From assembly GCF_014356525.2 (NCBI RefSeq), contig NC_052515.1, positions 19,001,564-19,065,563 of the forward strand: a DNA stretch of 64,000 bases, written 5' to 3'. The notes below the pieces were generated by a model, which saw nothing but the letters and a program-made list of their open reading frames with translations, did not search any database and was not told the DNA's origin. The DNA is from Nilaparvata lugens (lineage: Eukaryota; Arthropoda; Insecta; Hemiptera; Delphacidae). Both the position numbers and the translations under genes were made by a program. Of this stretch, positions 44,918 through 55,685 are shown piece by piece. Position 1 is the stretch's first letter. The number at the start of each line of letters is the position of its first letter.

Positions 44918-45084
44918 TTTTTCTAAAGAAACAGAATCATATTTACGTAATTCATTAAAATGTCTATTTATAATATATACTGAGCTTATATATTCATCAA
45001 ATGATTCCGTTCAATAGGTCATATCTGAAAACATATTAAACTATAAGTTGGAATGATCAGTGTATATAATCAATTGTAAAATAT

Positions 45085-46041
45085 TTACTTAGTTAGTAAT
45101 TGACTCTTATCTATCCAAGACGGTTCACTAAAACCGAGCCACTTTACGAGATAACGCTTTCCAACTTTCTTTAATATTCTCTCTACAAGATAAACTTGCA
45201 TTTCATCTAATGTTAACTCTGATTTCTTTAATTCTTGTTCATAAAATTTACCTAAGATTTTTTCATTATTTAAATCTTCCAATTCATAAGTAGGTGGAAT
45301 GCTTGCATGAACTGATATAACTTTATAGAGCTCTGGACTCCAATTAATTGTATAAGATTTATCGAATATAGCTCTTTGTTTACTAATTCTCACTATATCA
45401 TTGATTTTGAAGCGTGGTTTGATTATCTTTTTACCCTTTAAAGCTTTCAATTTACGTTTATTCAACTCGTTAAGAATTTGACGTTCATGTTTCTTTCTTA
45501 CCTGAGAAGGCTTTAACTTTATAACGGAATGTACTGTATTATTATAATCTTTAACAATTTTATCTAACGAGTCAATCCATCTTAATGATCCAGTTATAGT
45601 AAAGTTTTTATATAATTTAGACTTAATAGTTCTATTTAATCGTTCTACTAATGCAGCTTTTATATGTGAATAAACATGATAGTGATTAATTTTATATTTT
45701 TTGGTGAGTTCAGAAACCTTTGCATTAAAAAACTCCTTCCCCATATCTGTCTGAAAATTTTTTAATTTAGGATTATTTTTAAAAATTAATTCCAATGCTT
45801 TACTAACCTCTTCAGCACTCTTCGTTTTTAATTTTATTGCATAAGCAAATTTAGTAAATGCATTCACAGCAGAAAGAAAATACTTATAATTATCATTAAA
45901 TTTGTGTAAAGGAATCATTTCTACAATATCTGCCTGAATAAGATCATTAATACTCTTTATTTCATAACTTCTTCTCTGAAAGTTCTGACGTGCAAGTCCG
46001 TGTAATTCATCTGCTAATTTACTACGTATATGTGAGCTCAT
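45085..46041 (-). CDS. Polinton 2 retroviral-like integrase with chromodomain
   Basis: A 318-residue integrase. The triad is D38 (LIQADIVEM), D99 (NFQTDMGKEF) and E133 (ALVERLNRT). An integrase C-terminal domain (FKINDIVRIS) and a chromodomain-like end (YLVERILKKVGKRYLVKWLGF) follow. The frame is intact. It lies 217 bp downstream of the polymerase on the same strand. It would insert the element into the host genome, normally with 6-bp target duplications, which I could not check because the element ends were not found. Confidence 0.95.
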   Translation of the reverse strand: MSSHIRSKLADELHGLARQNFQRRSYEIKSINDLIQADIVEMIPLHKFNDNYKYFLSAVNAFTKFAYAIKLKTKSAEEVSKALELIFKNNPKLKNFQTDMGKEFFNAKVSELTKKYKINHYHVYSHIKAALVERLNRTIKSKLYKNFTITGSLRWIDSLDKIVKDYNNTVHSVIKLKPSQVRKKHERQILNELNKRKLKALKGKKIIKPRFKINDIVRISKQRAIFDKSYTINWSPELYKVISVHASIPPTYELEDLNNEKILGKFYEQELKKSELTLDEMQVYLVERILKKVGKRYLVKWLGFSEPSWIDKSQLLTK

Positions 46042-46258
46042 TGCAATCTAATTACAAAGCTGAATATAAACTGGCTTATACCGTATACTAGATTTTATTT
46101 TTAACAAGGTTACGAATAAGTTTATTTCAGTTAAGGTCGTCTACACTAATCAGGTTCGCTTTAATGTTTACGAACTACTCTCACTTCGATACCATGCACT
46201 TCCTTCTAGCAAGGTTACGTAACTAACTGGTTTTCCTTGTTTTGAAAGTAGACTAGTC

Positions 46259-49200
46259 CTAACTGTCTGTATCCGGACCTACCTCAATACTTGAACCATC
46301 TGATTCATACTGATCCATCAATTTCTTGATATCTTTATGACCCCAAGATTTACTTTCAATAAAATTTGAAGATATAATAAATCTTTTATCATCGAAAGGA
46401 CTTAAACTGATTTTTGACTGTTTTATTTGATAAATATCATGCTTAAATGATCTAATATTATTAGAAGTTTCATATTGAATCTTTCTATTGAACAAGCAAT
46501 CCTTATAAATATCAAAATTCAATTTCTGTGCTATGGTTATTCGAGAGACTCCCTTAGCCAAACATTTCTGTTTCATACTTAATACTCCATCTTTGTCTAT
46601 GCTATCTATATATTTAAAACTGTATAATTTAGATTTTAATCCAACAAAAGAAATTAAAATTCGAGAAGATAGTTCATCCTTAAATTTACCAGGTTGCTTC
46701 TTATTTTGAGTAGAATAACAGAAATGTGAAGTAGGATATTCAGAAGTATCGAATAAATATGAGTTTAACTTTATATCAGCATATATGTCTGGTGTGAAAA
46801 TTTGATAGAGGAAACTGTCAGTATCCGACATTAGTAATCGTATTTTATCATAATTATACATTTTAAGCATTGATTTATAATGAAACTCATACATATTCAG
46901 TTTACTTAGTTCTAAAACAGTGAAACCAGCATAAATAGGTTTATTAAGTACTATATTCTTTTTTCTAGATTCAATCGCAATTACATTTTCATCAAAAATC
47001 ATCCATCTCTTAACAAATGGTTTACATGCAAGTTTTTCCAATTTTTTTTCGTCAGTAACTAATTGAATATCTAACTGTTTACGTTGATTTTGAAATAGTT
47101 TTCCAAAGAGATGATTATTCATTGCCTTATAAAGTGATGAGTCAAAACTATTTGTTGATTCTTGTCTTAGTTTTGTGTTAAAGTCAATATAATCTTTTAG
47201 CCATGCTCTCTGTCTAAATTTTATGATTTTATGTATTTTTTCTAGCTTCATACCAAGTTCTAAGTATAATTTTAAATTACGATAATGTAAAACATAGTTT
47301 TTACGATCATAAAAATGAGCTAAAAGTTTACAATTTTTACGTCTAAATACTTCATTACTCGACTGGTCTGTTCTTTCTCTCGCATAACACGTAGTCTCGT
47401 TAGTATCTGCTAGAAAGGAAGCTCCTGCATTAACACTGCTACATACTGGAGAGGAAGCTCCTATCGTATCTACTGGATACAAAGCTGCGCGTTCCACATT
47501 TTCTCTAAGCTTGTAGCTTATCTCAAAATCTTTTGTTTTCTGCTGATAACGTGAAAATAAATCGATTGGAGCTTCATCTCTAACTGGTGCAAGTGGATAA
47601 GAATCATGAACATCGTGTAGATGTTCTGGATATGATAAATCACACTGTATAGCATACCCATATTCTGAATCATCTGATATTGTTCTAACATCAAAATTTT
47701 CAATTTCCTCATCACTTAAAAAATTAAAATCATTAAAAGGAAGATTCTGACGCATTGCCCAGCCATAAAGGTTATTCGCGTCAATATATAGAAGGTAATT
47801 AGAGGGTAATTTATCATTATAAAGATGTGACATATACTTGTTATTAGCGAGTGCGTATCTTTTCACAATAAGCGATAACCCACCTCTTATGTTATCCTCA
47901 AAAAATAAATGCTGATCAATATCAGTGAGTAATTCTAATTCGACTTTTGTTTTTTTCTGTGCTGCAAACCATGAATAATGTGCAAGACTTAAAAAATGAC
48001 AAATATCGAGATCATAATGTTTATAGAAAATCTCTCTTGCATTTTCAAAAACATCGCAGAGTAATAAGACATCACTTATCAAATAGGTATCATGGAACTC
48101 GCCTAGATTTTTCATAGAGAATATTTGCCATACTCTACTTGCATGTTCATAATCTGTTTCATCTACATGTTTCCCAGTTAAACTATTATAAAATTTATCT
48201 TTGGATGGGAGTGAAGTCTCTGCAAATTTTTCTACACAGTCTATGTACTCATAAGGATAACACCCCTTTTTTAAAAAGCATTCCCGCTGATTTTTTTCGC
48301 TGAATATAGTACACATTCGTTTAAACCTAACTTCATAGTTTGTATCAATTGATGCTAGATTCTTCACAAGATTATCTAATGATGCACTCAAAAAATTAAA
48401 TGAATCCAAAAACTTGATATGACCTACCTTTATTGATAGAAATTTCTCAGATGATTGAGCAATACACTTTATTTTGTTCGTATTTTTAGATAATGCTTTT
48501 ATTATATAATGACAGTCATAATTTTTCATATTATGAAAATAGCATGGGATGTATTTCGGAATACGACATAGTAAATTGCAACTTTCATGTGCATAACCAT
48601 AAATTTTTGATGTAAAATGATCGTGATGTAGATGTTTCACATCTGTCTCACAAAACTCAGCATCACAAATTACACAATTTTTTATTTGCTGAAGCCTGCT
48701 TTGTTCTTCTTGACTTATATCCTCCATCGGTAATCTAATAATCAGATCTTTATACAATTCTTCACCTATTTCTACGATTTCATTGATAAATCTCTCAATA
48801 ATTGGTTCACCAACATAAGTAGCTCTATATAAAAATGGACCTTTATAGATTTCACCATCATAGTTTAAAACTACGAAAGAATAAGAACATGGTAGATGTT
48901 TACTGGTTTTTTTAGTGAACGAATAATTCACATGTTCATCATCATCATCATCATCATCACTGCTATTATCAATTGGAAGAATGAACGATTCGAAATCTGC
49001 ATATATTCTATACTTAAATCGAAGCATAAAACTATAATCTCTAAACTTAATGATTGAATTATAACTATTCGGTTTTGGAAGTGACGTTTTCTGTTCACCA
49101 TACTTAGAACAAGTAATTATATGTGATTTTAAATTCGCTTTTCCATCTACATTTTTATTCTTATCACTTGTAAACCGATGAAAACAAAACTGACATACAT

Positions 49201-50098
49201 GAACAGATTTATGATTTGAACTTAATGAGGATAATAGACGAGAAAGCCCATTTTTATTCTTTGTTGTATTAATTAATGTGAAATGCGAATTCTTCACATC
49301 ACTTTTATTAATTAGTAAAAGTAATGAGATATTATGTTTACGTTCCTTATATATCGAAATTCTATATGGATAAAACTTTTTAGTTGTCATACAATAAGCA
49401 ATCACGCTAACCGATATATCTTTATTTAACATTTCAAATTTTTTAATACCATGTACATTGATAGGAAATTTTATACCATTAATGTTCAAAGTATGCTCAA
49501 ATTGTTGTAGGTTATTAACAGTTAATCTACACTCACCATAGTGTAAATAAGCTAAAATACACCAAAGAAAACATTTATAATCTGAATTCTCAATATTAAT
49601 GATAGCTCTTTTTTGTAAAATCTCCTTTGGTGTTTTTATATAACTCGAATTTGAGCCATAAATTAGATTATATCTCATAAAGTTGATGTCAAGATATTCT
49701 ATTTTTGAAATACACCATCCAGAACCTTCTGAAATATATTTATCTAAAGAGTTATATATTTTATTACAACAAAAAATGTATTGATCGTCTAACTCATCAA
49801 TATTCTCGTTAATATTAATAATATTTTGTGATGTACTGTGGAAAGTAACACCAGCTTTTACTTGATGTTCTTCATCATCATTTAATGTTAAAAGTTTGAT
49901 CAGATCGACTTTAATAGCAAGATACCATCTTATACACCCAAAAAACCTTGCAGATTCATTGAGTAAAATATTAAAAATTCTATCTTTTAATTGATTTAAA
50001 ATTAGACTTACATCTACTTCATTATTTCTAAAGCTTATTCTATATCTAATAATATTGCTATTGATAGCAGTGACCCGCTTAACTTTAAAGTCAATCAT
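46259..50098 (-). CDS. Polinton 2 protein-primed DNA polymerase B
   Basis: About 1279 residues from ATG 50098; the frame also has a GTG four codons upstream, and numbering here is from that GTG. An N-terminal domain (GSGW ~130) is shared with 7619-8035, followed by SSYIKTPKEI, a zinc finger (CQFC...H...C, ~306-334) and exonuclease motif I YADFESF (~370). A second Cys/His cluster (CVICDAEF, HHDHF) lies at ~479-500. Polymerase motif A is YIDANNLYGWAM (~775), motif B is near AMNNHLFGK (~996) and motif C is LMSDTDSFLY (~1093). These are the family B, phage phi29/Polinton-type motifs. The frame is intact. An unusual insert at 47336-47500 separates motifs A and B. It would replicate the element using a terminal protein primer. 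Confidence 0.95.
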   Translation of the reverse strand: MIDFKVKRVTAINSNIIRYRISFRNNEVDVSLILNQLKDRIFNILLNESARFFGCIRWYLAIKVDLIKLLTLNDDEEHQVKAGVTFHSTSQNIININENIDELDDQYIFCCNKIYNSLDKYISEGSGWCISKIEYLDINFMRYNLIYGSNSSYIKTPKEILQKRAIINIENSDYKCFLWCILAYLHYGECRLTVNNLQQFEHTLNINGIKFPINVHGIKKFEMLNKDISVSVIAYCMTTKKFYPYRISIYKERKHNISLLLLINKSDVKNSHFTLINTTKNKNGLSRLLSSLSSNHKSVHVCQFCFHRFTSDKNKNVDGKANLKSHIITCSKYGEQKTSLPKPNSYNSIIKFRDYSFMLRFKYRIYADFESFILPIDNSSDDDDDDDEHVNYSFTKKTSKHLPCSYSFVVLNYDGEIYKGPFLYRATYVGEPIIERFINEIVEIGEELYKDLIIRLPMEDISQEEQSRLQQIKNCVICDAEFCETDVKHLHHDHFTSKIYGYAHESCNLLCRIPKYIPCYFHNMKNYDCHYIIKALSKNTNKIKCIAQSSEKFLSIKVGHIKFLDSFNFLSASLDNLVKNLASIDTNYEVRFKRMCTIFSEKNQRECFLKKGCYPYEYIDCVEKFAETSLPSKDKFYNSLTGKHVDETDYEHASRVWQIFSMKNLGEFHDTYLISDVLLLCDVFENAREIFYKHYDLDICHFLSLAHYSWFAAQKKTKVELELLTDIDQHLFFEDNIRGGLSLIVKRYALANNKYMSHLYNDKLPSNYLLYIDANNLYGWAMRQNLPFNDFNFLSDEEIENFDVRTISDDSEYGYAIQCDLSYPEHLHDVHDSYPLAPVRDEAPIDLFSRYQQKTKDFEISYKLRENVERAALYPVDTIGASSPVCSSVNAGASFLADTNETTCYARERTDQSSNEVFRRKNCKLLAHFYDRKNYVLHYRNLKLYLELGMKLEKIHKIIKFRQRAWLKDYIDFNTKLRQESTNSFDSSLYKAMNNHLFGKLFQNQRKQLDIQLVTDEKKLEKLACKPFVKRWMIFDENVIAIESRKKNIVLNKPIYAGFTVLELSKLNMYEFHYKSMLKMYNYDKIRLLMSDTDSFLYQIFTPDIYADIKLNSYLFDTSEYPTSHFCYSTQNKKQPGKFKDELSSRILISFVGLKSKLYSFKYIDSIDKDGVLSMKQKCLAKGVSRITIAQKLNFDIYKDCLFNRKIQYETSNNIRSFKHDIYQIKQSKISLSPFDDKRFIISSNFIESKSWGHKDIKKLMDQYESDGSSIEVGPDTDS

Positions 50099-50110
50099 TT
50101 CAACACTCAC

Positions 50111-51015
50111 CCTTTGAGATTGTTGTGTTAATGAAGACGTGATAACACGCGCGCGCTAGATGTTTGCTGATACTGAATTGCTGTTTCTCGGAGCCGAGTT
50201 GATTCTCTCTTGGAGTCGAGTAGTTTCTCTCTTGGAGTCGAGTAGATTCTCTCTCGCTAAGTCGAAACTCTCTTCGATTCTCTCCGACTCGTGCTAACTG
50301 CAATGATGAAGACGGGAGGGGAAGTCTTGTTATCGGCTTACTGAATCAGGCGACTGTTTTGTTCGTGTATAAGATATGATTGTTACTGTTTCTCAATGTC
50401 TTACTGTAAATATAAATTTGAAAATAGTTGAAATTACTGAAGCTATAGTTGAATAAGAAATAGAGTAAGTATTAATGTATGATGTAAGACTTGTCAATGA
50501 ATTCAAAGCTATATGATGTTCTAAACAGTTGTTATACTATCAAGTCTAATGAATAAATGAGAAATCGGGCTGCATACGATTGATTCTATTTATATGTTAT
50601 TGTAAATGGGAAGAGAATAAATTTTTCCCTTTTCCCACATTTCTGGTTAGCTGATGAACAATGTTCTTCCTAGTTCTATCCTTTTCTTTGTATTAGATGC
50701 AGAGCGAGGTGAACGCATTCGCGTCAATGATTTCAACTTCACGTTGAAAAGAGACAAGCAATATCGACTTCTTTGTTAGATGCACTGTACTTGAATGCAG
50801 TCTAATCATGTATATCATAAAGACAGGAAATTCAGTACATAGGCTTAACTGTACTTACAAGTAGCATTAACATATACAACTTCTAATTTAAGTACAAGGA
50901 TGTGTTAGCCTTGCTATTTTCATCAAGGTAATGAAATACACCCCTTCCAATTCAGAATTACGGAAGACGATATCCCACCATTAGATTTCAGAGTGTAGAA
51001 GGAGAAAATTTTTAG
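50111..51015. promoter_or_regulatory. Divergent intergenic centre of Polinton 2
   Basis: The only large non-coding space in the element lies between the leftward polymerase and the rightward spliced gene. Tandem 27-bp-like words (GGAGTCGAGTAG-TTCTCTCTT) occur at about 50190-50260. On the minus strand a TATAAATAG sits at 50594-50586, some 490 bp upstream of the polymerase ATG. A minus ORF at 50100-50303 runs through the repeats and ends just before the polymerase start; I do not call it a gene. Confidence 0.55.
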
Positions 51016-51049
51016 TATAAAAGCACTCAAAGTTTTGATTTGAATCATA
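51016..51049 (+). promoter_or_regulatory. TATA box and initiator of the spliced gene
   Basis: TATAAAAG at 51016-51023 and an initiator-like TCATA at 51045-51049. The A at 51047 is 31 bases after the first T of the TATA box, the usual spacing. The ATG follows at 51061, giving a leader of about 14 bases. Confidence 0.7.
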
Positions 51050-51060
51050 GTATTCATCTG

Positions 51061-52438
51061 ATGAAAATGTCATCTACTAGCACTACTGATTCGACCAAGA
51101 ACGTTGCTATGGATCAGCCAATGGTAAGTTTAATCAATAACTACTGAAACTAATTACATAAACTAACTTAATAATATAACTCTTTCTCAACTTAAATTAG
51201 TAGTAAATATCTAATGCTATAACAAATTACAAAATTTATTTCATATTTCAAATATATACACAAAAACTTGTTTCAGATTTAAATGTGTTAAAGTTCAAAT
51301 TAGAAATTGAAAATATGAAGGAAGTTTGTATTGAAATATTGATTGATAAATTTCATGATTCATCAAATAAAGTTAAATATGATATGAGATATATTAACTT
51401 CTAACAGAATGAAGTTCATCAGGCAAGCTAGTTACCAATCATTTAGTACATGATCTACTATAAATTATCTTTAATTAATTTCAGGTAACATACTCGAGTG
51501 TAGCAGCTACACCGAAGATGACGTCTTCGCCAGCTCCTTCGACAATACCGCAGATACCGTGGGGATTCCCGTATAATATATGGAGCAATCCTCATCTTTT
51601 CAATCAAGCATTTCCCGGATTAGGAATGATGCAAACCATTCCCGGTCCGGTTGCACCTTCACCACCAGGATTTCAACCGATTGCATCTTCTCCTCCTATC
51701 ACCGAACCGTCTACTATCTCAAAAGCGTCTACTTCCACGCCTGCTGACGAGACAACTTCTTCTCCTCTCATCTCCGAGCCGTCCACGTCTACTATCTCAA
51801 AAGCGTCTACTTCCACGCCTGCTGACGAGACAACTTCTTCTCCTCTCATCTCCGAGCCGTCCACGTCTACTATCTCAAAAGCGTCTACTTCCACGCCTGC
51901 TGACGAGACAACTTCTTCTCCTCTCATCTCCGAACCGTCCACGTCTATCATCTCGAAAGCGACTACTTCTTCAGCTACCATCGCAAAACCGACTACACAT
52001 GATCCTATTGTTGACGAGGAGACCGCTGTCACGAGGGTGAGTAAATCTTCATCCTCATCAAGTTCGGATGAGCTTGATGAGGATGAAGCAACTTTTTCTG
52101 TTAAAAAATTTAATTGTGCACAAACATATGTAGCAAAACGTTGTATATCTGCACAAACATTAAGTACCGTATTTGAATACCCTATTATAAAGGCTAGATT
52201 TGTGAAGACTCAGTGGGGGGATAGCTATATTCTTCATTTATTGAATCAAAAAAATAAAGAAATTAGTATTTTCCTCCCAAGGAGATATTCGTGCTGGCTA
52301 AATAAAAAAAACTTAGATTCATTTAACAGATCAAAATTAAAACTAAAAGCAAAACATCGACTAGTAAACAGAGTGATAAAAGTGAAGGTGTTATCGGTAA
52401 TGGTTACTGACCTCACACTAATAGACTGTACCACCTAA
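51061..52438 (+). CDS. Polinton 2 spliced Ser/Thr/Pro-rich protein
   Basis: Exon 1 is 51061-51123 (MKMSSTSTTDSTKN...) and ends ATG|GTAAGT. The intron is 51124-51484, ending TTAATTAATTTCAG. Exon 2, 51485-52438, continues in phase. The mature frame is about 338 residues. The N-terminal half is Ser/Thr/Pro-rich with three 26-residue repeats (SKASTSTPADETTSSPLIS), 78 bp each, and is less AT-rich. After an acidic DELDEDEA segment comes a C-terminal domain with ARFVKTQWGDSYILHLL and ISIFLPRRYSCWL, which recalls OB-fold-like DNA-binding domains; that is only an impression. Position opposite the polymerase would suit a replication accessory protein. Direct copies of the 3' half follow it. Confidence 0.7.
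51699..51955 (+). repeat. 78-bp in-frame coding repeats (3 copies)
   Basis: Units run from the GAGCCGTCC/GAACCGTC words through TCTACTATCTCAAAAGCG and CCTGCTGACGAGACAAC to CTCATCTCC. The first unit lacks nine bases. Near-identity among units indicates recent expansion, encoding the Ser/Thr/Pro tract. Confidence 0.9.
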
Positions 52439-53345
52439 ACTCTTGAAAGGATATGATAACAAAATTTAAACTAAAAGCTTAGATTCATTTAACAGATCAA
52501 AATTTAAACTAAAAGCAAAACTTTATCTTTTCTGTGACAGATCAAAATTAAAACTAAAAGCAAAACATCATCTTTTCTGTGAATAAATTTAATTGTGCAT
52601 AAACATATGTAGCAAAACGTTGTATATCTGCACAAACATTAAGTACCGTATTTGAATACCCTATTATAAAGGCTAGATTTGTGAAGACTCAGTGGGGGGA
52701 TAGCTATATTCTTCATTTATTGAATCAAAAAAATAAAGAAATTAGTATTTTCCTCCCAAGGAGATATTCGTGCTGGCTAAATAAAAAAAACTTAGATTCA
52801 TTTAACAGATCAAAATTAAAACTAAAAGCAAAACATCGACTAGTAAACAGAGTGATAAAAGGGAAGGAGTTATCGGTAACGGTTACTGACCTCACACTAA
52901 TAGACTGTACCACCTAAACTCTTGAAAGGATATGATAACAAAATTTAAACTAAAAGCAAAACTTTATCTTTTCTGTGACAGATCAAAATTAAAACTAAAA
53001 GCAAAACATCATCTTTTCTGTGAATAAATTTAATTGTGCACAAACATATGTAGCAAAACGTTGTATATCTGCACAAACATTAAGTACCGTATTTGAATAC
53101 CCTAATATAAAAGCTAGATTTGTGAAGACTCAGTGTGGGGATAGCTATATTCTACATTATTGAATCAAAAAAATAAAGAAATTAGTATTTTCCTCCCAAG
53201 GAGATATTCGTGCTGGCTAAATAAAAAAACTTAGATTCATTTAACAGATCAAAATTAAAACTAAAAGCAAAACATCGACTAGTAAACAGAGTGATAAAAG
53301 GGAAGGAGATATCGGTAATGGTTACCAATCTTAATAGACTATTCC
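52439..53345 (+). pseudogene. Two tandem partial copies of the spliced gene's 3' half
   Basis: The block from AATTTAATTGTGCACAAAC through GGGGGATAGCTATATT to the end of the gene recurs at 52586-52917 and again at 53027-53345. The marker GTATATCTGCACAAAC occurs at about 52143, 52622 and 53066. The first extra copy is open over 78 residues at 52681-52917; the second has single-base indels. Neither has its own start or repeat region. Confidence 0.85.
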
Positions 53346-54036
53346 TAAGTCTAGAAAGGATATATTAAACATTAGACTCTTAACAATTTGAGTACAGTTG
53401 AATTATTAACAGAAAAAAGATAGTTACATCTACATAAACAATTGTATCAAAATTTCTCGATTTAACTTAACCTCTGTGTTGATATGTCACATCTGTTTCA
53501 TACATAAGATATAATCAATATTTGTATCAAAATTTCTCAATTTGAAATAAAGCGAGTTTAAACATTAGACTCTTAACAATTTGAGTACAGTTGAATTATT
53601 AACAGAAAAAAGATAGTTACAACTACATAAACAATTGTATCAAAATTTCTCAATTTGAAATAAAGCGAGTTTAAATTTAATTTGTAGATTATTCACTCAC
53701 CTTTCAATTAATGATAGAGTTGATTACTGCTACAGTCCTGCTAGTGATGATGATGATGATGTTAACACTTTAAAGCAGCTGCTTCCTTCTTGAAGAATCA
53801 CTAAGGAGTGAAGATTTTCCTGATCTGAACTTATATTTATACTTTTTTGTATTGAACAGTAAAAGCAAAAAGTCTGCTAACAACGTTTCACATACATGTT
53901 TGAACATGTATAAGAAGACGATGACTGGTTAAGCAACAATGCGTATACTGAATAATGAATCAGTACTTCACTTGCATGTTCAAACATGTGTGTGAGATCA
54001 ATAGTTAGTTCTTACTCTGCTATTTAGTAAAGACTG
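53346..54036. repeat. Non-coding repeats between accessory genes
   Basis: The sentence ATTAGACTCTTAACAATTTGAGTACAGTTGAATT...AAAATTTCTC occurs at about 53371 and 53554 and again at about 54936. A GAT microsatellite lies at about 53742. From about 53690 onward it is part of the 1582-bp duplication. Confidence 0.7.
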
Positions 54037-54070
54037 TATATTTAAATTTAACAAACTTACATTTACCAGT
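54037..54070 (+). promoter_or_regulatory. TATA box and initiator of the membrane-protein gene (copy 1)
   Basis: TATATTTA at 54037-54044 and CCAGT at 54066-54070, with the A at 54068 exactly 31 bases from the TATA start. The ATG is at 54104. The pair is repeated identically at 55619-55652. Confidence 0.65.
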
Positions 54071-54103
54071 CTTAGTTAGAGCTTTGAGTAGTTCAGACAC
54101 AAA

Positions 54104-54658
54104 ATGTTATTACAAAATGAATCTGATGAGTGTGAAAATAATAGCATGTCTAAAACCAAAATTTCATATTCAATCAATTTATTAAAAATGATTTGTATTT
54201 TCACTGTAATGTTATATTGGTTTGCAATAATTATTCTATTATATGCAAATTATAATAAAGTCTGTAGGTGTGACTTGGCTTCATCAAATTTTACAAATAT
54301 ACTTCAGTTCAATATATCGCTTCAAACAAATAATAGCAATAGAATGCAAGATAGCGACAATATTGAATCAGATGAATTTTCTAAACACTTGCTAGATATG
54401 GAAAAAACAAAGACTAGTACTTTATTTTATTTAAAATCTTGTATTATTTCAGCGATAGGTATCAAGAAAATATCTAAATCATTTGAAAATGAGCTTAATG
54501 ACTGGTATTCTTCATTGATTGATCCCTATCGAAATATATGTAACTTTTATAATAATTATAATGTAATCAACAATTGTGTAAACCCACAATTTGATGTTAT
54601 TGATGTTAATATTGATCTACTTTTAAACAAAACGAAACAGTTTTGTATTACAGATTGA
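54104..54658 (+). CDS. Polinton 2 type II membrane protein, copy 1
   Basis: A 184-residue protein with one hydrophobic segment at about residues 25-47 (MICIFTVMLYWFAIIILLYA). A short N-terminal cytoplasmic tail precedes it, and the outer part has N-glycosylation sequons (NFT, NIS, NNS) and scattered cysteines (CRC, CIIS, ICNF, NNCVN, FCITD). It reads as a surface glycoprotein-like accessory gene. No family recognised. An identical copy lies at 55686-56240. A role in virion envelope or host-cell interaction is only inference. Confidence 0.65.
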   Translation: MLLQNESDECENNSMSKTKISYSINLLKMICIFTVMLYWFAIIILLYANYNKVCRCDLASSNFTNILQFNISLQTNNSNRMQDSDNIESDEFSKHLLDMEKTKTSTLFYLKSCIISAIGIKKISKSFENELNDWYSSLIDPYRNICNFYNNYNVINNCVNPQFDVIDVNIDLLLNKTKQFCITD

Positions 54659-55618
54659 AAGATGACTAGCAGATGTTATGAATGTCATTCTTTCAAGTTA
54701 GGTAGTTGAATGTAAGTTTCTAGTTTTGATTAGTGTAACAGTGACTGTCTAAGTGATAGTATGGTTAAAGTTGGATGTAAAGGAAAGGTTAGTTACCTAC
54801 ATCTACATAAACAATTGTATCAAAATTTCTTGATTTGGCTTAATGTCTGTGTTGATATGTCACATCTGTTTCATACATAAGATATAATCAATATTTGTAT
54901 CAAAATTTCTCAATTTGAAATAAAGCGAGTTTAAACATTAGACTCTTAACAATTTGAGTACAGTTAAATTTATTCACAGAAAAGATAGTCACAACTATAT
55001 AATCAAATGTATCAAAATTTCTTGATTTGGCTTAATGTCTGTGTTGATATGTCACATTATTTTGTTTTCATATGTTTGAGTACAGTTGAATTTATTAACA
55101 GAAAAAAGATAGTTACAACTACATAAACAATTGTATCAAAATTTCTCGATTTAACTTAACCTCTGTGTTGATATGTCACATCTGTTTCATACATAAGATA
55201 TAATCAATATTTGTATAAAAATTTCTCAATTTGAAATAAAGCGAGTTTAAATTTAATATGTAGATTATTCACTCACCTTTCAATTAATGATAGAGTTGAT
55301 TACTGCTACAGTCCTGCTAGTGATGATGATGATGATGATGATGTTAACACTTTAAAGTAGTTGCTTCCTTCTTGAAGAATCACTAAGGAGTGAAGATTTT
55401 CCTGATCTGAACTTATATTTATACTTTTTCGTATTGAACAGTAAAAGCAAAAAGTCTGCTAACAACGTTTCACATACATGTTTGAACATGTATAAGAAGA
55501 CGATGACTGGTTAAGCAACAATGCGTATACTGAATAATGAATCAGTACTTCACTTGCATGTTCAAACATGTGTGTGAGATCAATAGTTAGTTCTTACTCT
55601 GCTATTTAGTAAAGACTG
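54659..55618. repeat. Duplication junction and spacer repeats
   Basis: The copy of the block carries the first codons of the PLA2-like gene (ATG 54760, MVKVGCKGKVS), then breaks off at TTAGTTACCTACATC into the spacer repeats. This marks the right edge of the duplicated 1582-bp unit. Repeated words include CTGTGTTGATATGTCACAT and AAATTTCTCAATTTGAAATAAAGCGAG. From about 55260 the sequence is the second copy of the block upstream of the membrane-protein gene. Confidence 0.8.
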
Positions 55619-55652
55619 TATATTTAAATTTAACAAACTTACATTTACCAGT
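55619..55652 (+). promoter_or_regulatory. TATA box and initiator of the membrane-protein gene (copy 2)
   Basis: TATATTTA at 55619 and CCAGT with A at 55650, again 31 bases apart, upstream of ATG 55686. Confidence 0.65.
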
Positions 55653-55685
55653 CTTAGTTAGAGCTTTGAGTAGTTCAGACACAAA

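Noticed and set aside
50100..50303. Minus ORF ending at AAAGG|GTGAGT just before the polymerase, possibly a first exon
   Set aside because: The donor-like site is attractive, but no good acceptor precedes the conserved polymerase N-terminus, and the ORF is mostly tandem repeat.
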